Of a DNA stretch of 5,315 bases, positions 1 through 5,315 are shown piece by piece (position 1 is the stretch's first letter; each line of letters opens with the position of its first letter). The notes under the pieces were generated by a model. It did no database searches and was not told the DNA's origin. It saw only the letters and a program-made list of their open reading frames with translations. The translations under genes and the position numbers were made by a program. Source of the stretch: Oscillospiraceae bacterium (GTDB taxonomy: Bacteria > Bacillota > Clostridia > Oscillospirales > Oscillospiraceae); NCBI GenBank assembly GCA_016295615.1, contig JAEDKW010000077.1, positions 1 through 5,315 on the forward strand, read 5' to 3'.

Positions 1-290
1 TCGATGACGGACTTCATGCCGGAGCCGCAGACCATGCCGACGGTGTAGGCGGGAACGGAATAGGGAAGACCCGCCTTGACGCCGACCTGACGGGCGACGT
101 TCTGACCGAGACCGGCGGTGAGGATGCAGCCGAACATCAGCTCATCCACATTCTCAGGAGCGACACCCGCGCGCTTGAGCGCTTCCTTGACAACGATCGC
201 GCCCAAGTCGGAGGCGGGGGTGTTCTTCAGGGAGCCGCCGAAGGAGCCGACAGCCGTACGGCAGCAGTTAACAACATACAGATCTTTCAT
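1..290 (-). CDS. thlA: Acetyl-CoA C-acetyltransferase (thiolase), N-terminal part, cut by the window edge
   Basis: This cytosolic enzyme condenses two acetyl-CoA to acetoacetyl-CoA and CoA, the first step of clostridial butyrate synthesis; it can also run in the thiolytic direction. The window holds 96 codons plus 2 nt of a gene that is usually about 390 codons. The translation opens MKDLYVVNCCRTAVGSFGGS, the typical thiolase N-terminus (strand, then R-T-x-x-G-x-F-G-G). It continues through FGCILTAGLGQNVARQ at residues 53-68 to the active-site segment YTVGMVCGSGMKSV at 82-95, where Cys88 is the expected nucleophile. The downstream His and second Cys lie outside the window. The ATG is fixed by an AAGGAG site 7 nt upstream and by family length. 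The gene stands alone after a terminator, with its own promoter and a Rex-type operator upstream. The residue two before the Met-Val-Cys, usually Asn in thiolases, is Gly here. The symbol follows clostridial usage; atoB or phaA are other names for the same family. Confidence 0.95.
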   Translation of the reverse strand, partial: MKDLYVVNCCRTAVGSFGGSLKNTPASDLGAIVVKEALKRAGVAPENVDELMFGCILTAGLGQNVARQVGVKAGLPYSVPAYTVGMVCGSGMKSVI

Positions 291-297
291 GACATTT

Positions 298-303
298 CTC
301 CTT
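298..303 (-). promoter_or_regulatory. Ribosome binding site of the thiolase gene
   Basis: AAGGAG on the minus strand, 7 nt before the ATG at 290. It is a strong Shine-Dalgarno match with near-ideal spacing and confirms the thiolase start. Confidence 0.9.
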
Positions 304-324
304 AAAAATTTAATCGTTTCTTTT

Positions 325-335
325 CCCCATGGGGG
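325..335. repeat. CCCCATGGGG palindrome in the thiolase leader
   Basis: A 10-bp perfect palindrome (325-334) plus one extra G on the plus strand. It lies about 15-25 nt downstream of the predicted start of transcription and ahead of the ribosome binding site. The same 10 bp sits in the centre of a longer palindrome in the mfd leader at 5226-5239. In RNA it could form a 3-4 bp C:G stem with a very small loop, so a DNA-binding site is as plausible as an RNA element. No function is known to me. Confidence 0.6.
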
Positions 336-356
336 CAGTTTTCCTTTTACGGCATA

Positions 357-385
357 ATTATACACACCGGAAAATGAAAAATCAA
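357..385 (-). promoter_or_regulatory. Sigma-A-type promoter of the thiolase gene
   Basis: On the minus strand the -35 box TTGATT (380-385) and the -10 box TATAAT (357-362) are separated by exactly 17 nt. The -10 is perfect and the -35 matches TTGACA at four of six positions. The DNA just upstream is very AT-rich and could act as an UP element. Transcription should start near 350, giving a leader of about 60 nt. Confidence 0.85.
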
Positions 386-433
386 CTGCAAAATTTCTTA
401 ATATATTTGAAAAACTGACTTTTTTCTTTCATT

Positions 434-451
434 TTGTTAACATTTTAACAA
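434..451. promoter_or_regulatory. Rex (NADH/NAD+-sensing repressor) operator, predicted
   Basis: The sequence TTGTTAA-CATT-TTAACAA is a perfect match to the Rex consensus used in Clostridia (TTGTTAA, four free bases, TTAACAA). The symmetry extends to 10 bp per arm (431-440 and 445-454). Rex binds such sites when NADH is low and releases them when NADH rises, and it is known to control fermentation genes, including thiolase in Clostridium. Here the site lies between the upstream operon's terminator and the thiolase promoter, 48 nt above the -35 box. That is further upstream than a simple steric block would need. No rex gene is in the window. Confidence 0.8.
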
Positions 452-471
452 AATGGTGGTTTCTAAGCTTC

Positions 472-507
472 AAAAGTCCTGCACCGGCAGACCGGTGCAG
501 GACTTTT
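472..507 (-). terminator. Intrinsic terminator ending the mfd-parvulin operon
   Basis: A perfect 16-bp inverted repeat (472-487 paired with 492-507) with a 4-nt loop and GC-rich core TCCTGCACCGG. The arms end in A4 and T4, so the minus-strand transcript forms a strong hairpin followed by UUUU. It lies 18 nt after the TAA of the parvulin gene. The plus-strand reading has a T5 tail, so the hairpin could also stop transcription coming from the other direction. Confidence 0.92.
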
Positions 508-525
508 TGCAGCATTCCCTCCGTG

Positions 526-1626
526 TTACTGCGCCGCGAGCAGCGCTTCATAGGCGCTTTGCGGGTCCACCGCGTCAAGCGCAGAGCTGGCGGTAAGCTT
601 CGCTCCGTCGACAGCCTCCATGACCAGCCGGTCGAAGTAGCCGTCGCGCACCAGCTCCGATGCGGAAGCGTCCAGCGGCTTGCGCAGGATAATGTGGAAG
701 CCGAACTCGCTTTCCACGATCTGACTGAACTCTCCCTCTGCGATCTCGCGTGCCGCGGTGTCGAACACCTCCGTCATCTCTCCCTCGGTAAAGGTATAGC
801 CGCCGGGATAATAGGCGCGTCCCGGATCCTCGCTGTATTCGTCGGCAAGCTGGGCAAACAGCTCGGATACGTCGCCGCTGCAGGTTTGCAGCCGGGCAAG
901 CAGCTCCTCTGCCTGCGCCCGCTTCTGCGCGGCAGTCTCCTCGTCGAGCGGCTGGCTGTTTTCATCAAGCGTGCTGAGCAGAATGTGGTCCGCCGTAATA
1001 TAGCCGAGCTCGGACGCATAGTTCATCAGCACCGCATCCTCGACGTACAGCTTGCTGCCGGGCGTATGATAGAGTGCGAGCAGATCGTTATAAAGATAAT
1101 TCCCCGTCATGATGCGCTCATAGGTCTCCTCACGCAGACCCAGCTTTGCGATCTCGGCAAGATATGCCTCCTCGCCGCCGAGCGCCTCCACCGTCTGCGC
1201 GCGGACCTCGGCGAGCTCCGCAAGGTCGCTCTCGCTCAGCGATACGCCGTATTGCTCCGCGAGGTTCTCGATCACCAGCTGCTGCTTGATATAGGTGAGC
1301 GCCTCTTCCCGAACCAGCTCGCCCACCGTCTTTCCGTCGCTCAGCTCCATGTCCCATACAATGCCGCTGCCGGTATAGTAGCGCATCACGCTGTCCATAT
1401 TCGCACAGGCGTAGGTGAGCATGTAGTAATAAAAATCCGCGCTTGCCGTGTTGCCGTCCACCGCGACAACGACCGCGTCAGGGCGGATGCCCGTCGCTTC
1501 ATAGCACAGCCCCTCCTCGATGCTGCCGGCGGTAAAGACCGTGGGGAAGGCGGCGGTGATGCCGAGCGTCAGTGCAGCCGTAATGGCGGCTGCTGCCAGA
1601 AATGCGGTGATTCTCTTTTTCAGCAT
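526..1626 (-). CDS. Secreted or anchored parvulin-type peptidyl-prolyl isomerase (PpiC/PrsA/SurA-like)
   Basis: A 366-aa extracytoplasmic foldase that should catalyse cis-trans isomerisation of prolyl bonds and assist folding of exported proteins. Residues 1-33 form a signal sequence or membrane anchor: a KKR start, then an Ala/Leu/Thr-rich hydrophobic run. No lipobox cysteine follows it; the first Cys (41) is outside the hydrophobic region, so this is not an obvious PrsA-type lipoprotein. Residues about 50-205 are a helical, SurA-N-like chaperone region. The parvulin domain spans about 210-318: ADHILLS (His214), SEDP (265-268), PGG then GEMTEVFD (274-289), and FGFHII (308-313, His311). A short helical tail follows. 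The ATG overlaps the mfd stop (ATGCTGA) and has AAGGAG 7 nt upstream, so start and coupling to mfd are well supported. The protein resembles PrsA in role, but the symbol is withheld because the lipobox is missing. Confidence 0.92.
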   Translation of the reverse strand: MLKKRITAFLAAAAITAALTLGITAAFPTVFTAGSIEEGLCYEATGIRPDAVVVAVDGNTASADFYYYMLTYACANMDSVMRYYTGSGIVWDMELSDGKTVGELVREEALTYIKQQLVIENLAEQYGVSLSESDLAELAEVRAQTVEALGGEEAYLAEIAKLGLREETYERIMTGNYLYNDLLALYHTPGSKLYVEDAVLMNYASELGYITADHILLSTLDENSQPLDEETAAQKRAQAEELLARLQTCSGDVSELFAQLADEYSEDPGRAYYPGGYTFTEGEMTEVFDTAAREIAEGEFSQIVESEFGFHIILRKPLDASASELVRDGYFDRLVMEAVDGAKLTASSALDAVDPQSAYEALLAAQ

Positions 1627-4600
1627 GATGTGTCTCCTTGATTTTCTTTGATTTCGTCTTGATTCATCCGCAGGTCTTCGACCAGCGTCAAAGCGCTTTC
1701 CAATGCGTCCTCGCCGCCGTTGAGCCGGAGGAGCAGCTTCGGCTCGCTGCCGGCGCGCAGTGTGAGACGGCGGCGGTTGCGCGGCATCGCGCACAGCTTC
1801 ATGACCGCCTCCACCGGGAAGGAGCCTTTGAAGGTGAAGGTGATCTCTCCGCCGCGCTGGGTGATGTCGCCGACGCCGAGACGCGCCGCAGCCGTGCGCA
1901 AAAGCGCAACATCCATCAGCGCAAGCACCGCCTTGGGCGGCTCGCCGTAGCGGTCGAGCAGTTCGTCCAGCAGGTCGCGGCTCTCGTCCTCCGTGCGCAG
2001 CGCGGCGATGCGGCGGTAAATATCCATGCGCTGCTCGGGACCGGGAATGTAGCTCTCCGGCAGGTTCGCCGAAACGGTCAGATCCGCCGCGCACTCCACG
2101 CGCGCGGGTTTCGCTTCGCCGCGCTCTTCCAGCACCGCCTCCTCCAGAAGCTGCAAATACATATCGTAGCCCACGCTCATCATATAGCCCGACTGCTCCG
2201 GACCGAGCAGATTGCCCGCGCCGCGGATCTCCAGATCGCGCATGGCGATGCGGAAGCCCGAGCCGAACTCGGCGTATTCCCTGATGGCGGTGAGCCGTTT
2301 CGCCGCGACCTCCGTGAGGATCTTGCCCGCGCGGTAGGTCATGTAGGCGTAGGCGCGGCGCGCGCTGCGTCCAATGCGTCCGCGGAGCTGATGGAGCTGG
2401 GCAAGCCCCAGCCGGTCGGCGTCCTCAATGATAAGCGTATTGACGTTCGGAATATCGATGCCGGTTTCGATGATGGTCGTGCAGACCAGCACCTGCGTCT
2501 CTCCGTCGGAGACCGCCTGCATCATGGCGGAGAGCTGCTTTTCGTCCATCTTGCCGTGGGCAACGCCGATGCGCACCTCGTCGCCGAGCAGCGCTTTGAG
2601 CTTTGCCGCGCACCGGTCGATCGTCTCCACACGGTTGTGCAGGTAATAGACCTGCCCGCCGCGTGCAAGCTCGCGTCGGATGGCATCCGCCACCACGCCC
2701 CAGTCGTGCTCAAGCACGTAGGTCTGCACGCTCTGGCGGTCGCGCGGCGGCATTTCGATGGTGGACATGTCCCGGATGCCGGACAGCGCCATATTGAGCG
2801 TGCGCGGGATCGGCGTCGCCGTCAGGGTCAGCGTGTCCACCTGGCGCGAGAGCTCCTTCAGCTTTTCCTTGTGCGTCACGCCGAAGCGCTGCTCCTCGTC
2901 GATGATGAGCAGACCCAGGTCCTTGAACCTCATGTTCTTTTGCAGCAGGCTGTGCGTACCGATGAGCAGATCGACCCTGCCCGCCGCCGCGTCCTCTAAA
3001 ATTTTCTTTCTCTGCGCGGGCGTTCTGAACCGCGAGAGCACCTCGATGTGCACGGGGAAGGAACGGAAGCGGTTCACCGCGGTGGCATAGTGCTGCTGGG
3101 CAAGCACCGTTGTCGGCACCAGCAGCGCCGCCTGCTTCCCGTCGAGAATGCACTTCATCACGGCGCGCAGCGCGACCTCCGTCTTGCCGTAGCCCACGTC
3201 GCCGCAGAGCAGGCGGTCCATCGGCGTTTTGCGCTCCATATCCGCTTTGATCTCCTCGACGGCGCGGAGCTGATCGTCCGTTTCCTCAAAGTCGAACGCA
3301 TCCTCAAACTCGCGCTGCCACGGAGAATCCGGCGAAAAGGCGAAGCCGGGACGGCGCTGCCGCTCGGCATAGAGCGCGATGAGTCCCTTGGCAAGGTCCT
3401 TCGCCGCCGCTTTCGCCTTCGACTTGGCGCGGCTCCAGTCGGTGCCGCCGAGCCTGGAAAGCCGCGCGGTGCTCTCGCCGTTTTCGTCCGTGCCGCCGCC
3501 GATGTATTTCGCCACCAGATCAAGCTGCGTCGCCGGTACGTACAGCGTGTCGCTGCCGGCATAGCAGAGTTTAATGTAGTCCTTTTCCACACCGTCCACC
3601 CGCAGGCGCTCGATGCCGGCGAAGCGTCCGATGCCGTGGTGGACGTGCACCACCAGGTCGCCGGGAGACAGGTCGGTGTAGGACTGGAGCTTCTGGCGGC
3701 TCGTATCCTTTTTCTGCCGCACCGTCCCTTTTTTGCCGGAGACTGCCGCGGTGAGCTGCCCCTCGGTCAGGATCGCAAGCTTCAGCTGCGGCCACTCGCT
3801 GCCGGCGGAAAGCGCGCCGAGACCGATGACGACCTCGCCGGGGCGGGGCAGCGTCTCGTTCTGAAAGTCCGGACGCGCGGAGATCCCGCGCTCGTCCAAA
3901 AGGCGCGCCATGTTTTTGCCGCGCGCTTCGTTGCCGCACAGCACCAGAACGCCGCTGCCCAGTCGCAGATACTGTTCCATATCCGCCGCCGCGGTCTCAA
4001 GGCTTCCGCCGTAGGAGGGGAGCTGGCGCACGTTGAGCGACAGCAGCGCCCGCGGCGCGGCAAAATTGCGCGAGGTGGGGAGGCTGTCGAGCATGACGAG
4101 CGGATACTCGCCGAGCTTTTGCGCGAGCTCCTCGGCAGAAATTGCAAGCTCGGCAAAGTCGCCGCAGAGCACGCCCTCCTCCATAAGCGGTTTGACGTCC
4201 TCGCCCTGCTCCCAGAGGAAGTTTTTCGCGCGCTCGAGCACGCGGCTGCCCTCGCTGACAAACACCAGCGTGTCGGGCGCAAGATAGTCCGCCGCCGTCA
4301 CCGCCGTGGGGTAGCAGGCGGTCAAGTAACGGTCCATGCCGCCGAGACTCAGATGCTGCGAAAGCCGCTCAAGATCGCCGCGCAGCGTCCTGACGACCGC
4401 TTCGTTTTCGTTCTTTTTGGCAAGGCGCCGCAGCGCATGGCTCACACGCTCGAGCATCGCCGCGCGTCCGCCCTCGGCGCACTCCGGCAGCACCTCCGCC
4501 GCGGGCAGCACCGTGAGCGTTTTAATGTTTTTCGTGCGGCGCTGCGTGGACACGTCAAACTCGCCCATGGCGTCCACTTCATCATCGAAGAATTCCACGC

Positions 4601-5171
4601 GCACGGGGGCGCAGAGCGGCGACCAGATGTCCAGAATGCCGCCGCGCAGAGCGAACTGCCCCACGCCCTCGACCGTCTCCGCGCGCACATAGCCCGAAGC
4701 GCCGAGCCTTTCGGCAAGCGCGTTTAAGTCATACCGACCGCCGACGTGCAGCTCCGTCGCCGCATCGCGCAGCGCGGAGGGCGGCAGCGTGCGCTGCAAA
4801 AGACCGTCCACCGTCGCGGCAAAAAGGGGCGCCGTGCCGGCGGCAAGCGAGTAAAGCGCGCCGAGGCGCTGCTGTTCCCAGCCGTGCGAGGCCGCCACAC
4901 GGTCACGCAGCTGCCATTCGCGCGCAAACAGCAGCTGCGGTTCGATGCCTGTCAGCACCGCAAGATCCGCCGCCATGCGCTTGCATTCGTTTTCATCCGC
5001 GCAGAGAACGAGGATCGGACGCCCGGTTTTTTGCCGCAGCGCGGCGGCGATCACGGCGCGGTGCACGCCCGAAAGTCCGGAAACGGCGATCGGGCAGCGT
5101 CCGGCGTCGATGCCGGCGCACAGCTCCTGCACCTCGGGAAGCTTTGCAACAAGCTCGTTCAGCGCTTTCAT
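1620..5171 (-). CDS. mfd: Transcription-repair coupling factor Mfd
   Basis: An ATP-dependent DNA translocase that pushes on RNA polymerase stalled at a lesion, releases it, and recruits UvrA to start nucleotide excision repair. The product is 1183 aa, close to the usual 1150-1180. Residues 1 to about 340 are the UvrB-like module, with the ancestral Walker A lost (SGLSG at 31-35). The RNA-polymerase-interacting CarD-like domain starts near 503 (PGDLVVHVHHGIGRFAGI). The SF2 motor spans about 625-970: GDVGYGKTE (657-665, Walker A), DEEQ (758-761), TATPIPRT (784-791), TTIIETGIDIPN (898-909) and QLRGRIGR (928-935). The RecG/Mfd translocation motif follows (RDLEIRGAGNLLGPEQSG, 978-995), then the C-terminal UvrA-masking domain at about 1030-1140 and a polar tail. 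The ATG at 5171 is preferred over an in-frame ATG 25 codons upstream because an AAAGGAGG site precedes it and the extra codons lie in the leader palindrome. It heads an operon with the parvulin gene. Confidence 0.97.
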   Translation of the reverse strand: MKALNELVAKLPEVQELCAGIDAGRCPIAVSGLSGVHRAVIAAALRQKTGRPILVLCADENECKRMAADLAVLTGIEPQLLFAREWQLRDRVAASHGWEQQRLGALYSLAAGTAPLFAATVDGLLQRTLPPSALRDAATELHVGGRYDLNALAERLGASGYVRAETVEGVGQFALRGGILDIWSPLCAPVRVEFFDDEVDAMGEFDVSTQRRTKNIKTLTVLPAAEVLPECAEGGRAAMLERVSHALRRLAKKNENEAVVRTLRGDLERLSQHLSLGGMDRYLTACYPTAVTAADYLAPDTLVFVSEGSRVLERAKNFLWEQGEDVKPLMEEGVLCGDFAELAISAEELAQKLGEYPLVMLDSLPTSRNFAAPRALLSLNVRQLPSYGGSLETAAADMEQYLRLGSGVLVLCGNEARGKNMARLLDERGISARPDFQNETLPRPGEVVIGLGALSAGSEWPQLKLAILTEGQLTAAVSGKKGTVRQKKDTSRQKLQSYTDLSPGDLVVHVHHGIGRFAGIERLRVDGVEKDYIKLCYAGSDTLYVPATQLDLVAKYIGGGTDENGESTARLSRLGGTDWSRAKSKAKAAAKDLAKGLIALYAERQRRPGFAFSPDSPWQREFEDAFDFEETDDQLRAVEEIKADMERKTPMDRLLCGDVGYGKTEVALRAVMKCILDGKQAALLVPTTVLAQQHYATAVNRFRSFPVHIEVLSRFRTPAQRKKILEDAAAGRVDLLIGTHSLLQKNMRFKDLGLLIIDEEQRFGVTHKEKLKELSRQVDTLTLTATPIPRTLNMALSGIRDMSTIEMPPRDRQSVQTYVLEHDWGVVADAIRRELARGGQVYYLHNRVETIDRCAAKLKALLGDEVRIGVAHGKMDEKQLSAMMQAVSDGETQVLVCTTIIETGIDIPNVNTLIIEDADRLGLAQLHQLRGRIGRSARRAYAYMTYRAGKILTEVAAKRLTAIREYAEFGSGFRIAMRDLEIRGAGNLLGPEQSGYMMSVGYDMYLQLLEEAVLEERGEAKPARVECAADLTVSANLPESYIPGPEQRMDIYRRIAALRTEDESRDLLDELLDRYGEPPKAVLALMDVALLRTAAARLGVGDITQRGGEITFTFKGSFPVEAVMKLCAMPRNRRRLTLRAGSEPKLLLRLNGGEDALESALTLVEDLRMNQDEIKENQGDTSC
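1634..1639 (-). promoter_or_regulatory. Ribosome binding site of the parvulin gene, inside the end of mfd
   Basis: AAGGAG on the minus strand, 7 nt before the ATG at 1626 and within the last codons of mfd. It picks this ATG over the longer open frame that extends upstream inside mfd. Confidence 0.9.
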
Positions 5172-5181
5172 TTCACCGTTT

Positions 5182-5189
5182 CCTCCTTT
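5182..5189 (-). promoter_or_regulatory. Ribosome binding site of mfd
   Basis: AAAGGAGG on the minus strand, 10 nt before the ATG at 5171. This near-perfect site decides the start. A GTG 4 nt upstream of the ATG is in a frame that hits TGA at once, so it is not a competing start. Confidence 0.88.
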
Positions 5190-5205
5190 CCGCCGTTTTC
5201 GGCAC

Positions 5206-5268
5206 GCGCAAAAGGGCACGCATCGTCCCCCATGGGGGAATGACACGCACCTGACCTTTTCTTTGCGC
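5206..5268 (-). promoter_or_regulatory. Structured 5' leader of mfd (possible RNA hairpin)
   Basis: The leader can fold on itself in three nested stems. An outer 7-bp stem pairs GCGCAAA (5262-5268) with TTTGCGC (5206-5212). A middle 9-bp stem with four G:U pairs joins 5243-5251 to 5215-5223. A terminal U-CCCC / GGGG-A stem has a CAUG loop (5226-5239). The predicted transcription start falls within the outer left arm, so that stem may be partly lost. It does not match any riboswitch class I recognise, has no U-run to act as a terminator, and leaves the mfd ribosome binding site free. An alternative pairing of AAAAGG with CCUUUU competes with the outer stem. Confidence 0.4.
5226..5239. repeat. 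14-bp perfect palindrome TCCCCCATGGGGGA in the mfd leader
   Basis: Perfectly self-complementary over 14 bp, centred on CATG, and located about 26-39 nt downstream of the predicted mfd transcription start. Its central 10 bp (CCCCATGGGG) also occur in the thiolase leader at 325-334. It may be a protein-binding site or the tip of an RNA hairpin. Confidence 0.65.
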
Positions 5269-5271
5269 CAT

Positions 5272-5300
5272 ATTATACTATGCGCGAAAAGAAAAGTAAA
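5272..5300 (-). promoter_or_regulatory. Sigma-A-type promoter of the mfd-parvulin operon
   Basis: On the minus strand the -10 box is TATAAT (5272-5277) and a weak -35 box TTTACT (5295-5300, four of six matches) lies 17 nt upstream. A better-looking TTGATT lies further up but at 21 nt, too far for normal spacing. Transcription should start near 5265, giving a leader of about 95 nt. The operon thus has its own promoter and does not depend on an upstream gene such as pth, which often precedes mfd in Firmicutes. Confidence 0.75.
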
Positions 5301-5315
5301 TCAAAAAATGCGGGC

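Noticed and set aside
409..426. GAAAAA / TTTTTC inverted repeat with a 6-nt loop between the Rex site and the thiolase promoter.
   Set aside because: A short A/T-only stem in AT-rich DNA is expected by chance and would be too weak to act as a terminator.
1627..2094. Extension of the parvulin frame upstream to 2094.
   Set aside because: It runs inside mfd in another frame, the translation is Arg/Gly-rich and unlike a protein domain, and the true start has both a ribosome binding site and a signal sequence right after it.
523..4727. Long open frames on the plus strand opposite mfd and the parvulin gene (for example 3048-4727, 1638-2999 and 523-1641).
   Set aside because: They mirror well-supported genes on the other strand, a usual effect of GC-rich codon bias. 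Their translations are Arg/His/Ala-rich with no recognisable domain, and I saw no promoter or ribosome binding site for them.
5168..5233. A 21-codon upstream frame starting at the ATG of the mfd leader palindrome and ending in a TGA that overlaps the mfd ATG (ATGA).
   Set aside because: There is no Shine-Dalgarno sequence ahead of it and its start lies in the GC palindrome. The matching ATG in the thiolase leader gives only six codons. Conservation in relatives would be needed before calling a leader peptide.
5172..5246. A 25-residue N-terminal extension of Mfd from an in-frame ATG at 5246.
   Set aside because: It lacks a good ribosome binding site, its sequence is the leader palindrome region, and the ATG at 5171 has a strong site and gives the normal Mfd N-terminus.

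Overview
The window reads as a piece of chromosome from a GC-rich, anaerobic, low-G+C-lineage (Firmicutes) bacterium, most likely a clostridial gut-type organism of the Oscillospiraceae kind. This is inferred, not shown. The grounds are a Clostridia-style acetyl-CoA acetyltransferase, a perfect match to the clostridial Rex operator, strong AAGGAG-type ribosome binding sites, GC-rich coding DNA set against AT-rich promoter DNA, and an mfd gene followed by a secreted parvulin-type foldase, an order common in Firmicutes. All three genes lie on the minus strand, so transcription runs from high to low coordinates.

Layout in the direction of transcription. Positions 5315-5172 hold the promoter and a structured 5' leader of about 95 nt. 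Positions 5171-1620 encode Mfd, the transcription-repair coupling factor (1183 aa, complete). Positions 1626-526 encode a secreted or membrane-anchored parvulin (PpiC/PrsA/SurA-like) peptidyl-prolyl isomerase (366 aa, complete). Its start overlaps the mfd stop by 7 nt, so the two genes form a translationally coupled operon. A perfect 16-bp terminator hairpin at 472-507 closes the operon. The AT-rich stretch from 470 to 291 holds a perfect Rex-type operator, a sigma-A-type promoter, and the leader of the next gene. From 290 off the left edge lies the first 96 codons of acetyl-CoA acetyltransferase (thiolase), including the nucleophilic cysteine.

How the parts work together. Mfd removes RNA polymerase stalled at DNA lesions and recruits UvrA, and the parvulin assists folding of exported proteins. 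Their pairing is a conserved gene order, not an evident pathway. The thiolase is a separate unit. It condenses two acetyl-CoA to acetoacetyl-CoA, the entry to butyrate formation, and the Rex site suggests that the NADH/NAD+ ratio controls its expression.

No mobile element, CRISPR array, tRNA or rRNA was seen, and no clearly new gene system is present. The points most worth checking are regulatory: the Rex operator placed well upstream of the thiolase promoter, and a CCCCATGGGG palindrome that recurs in the leaders of both transcription units.
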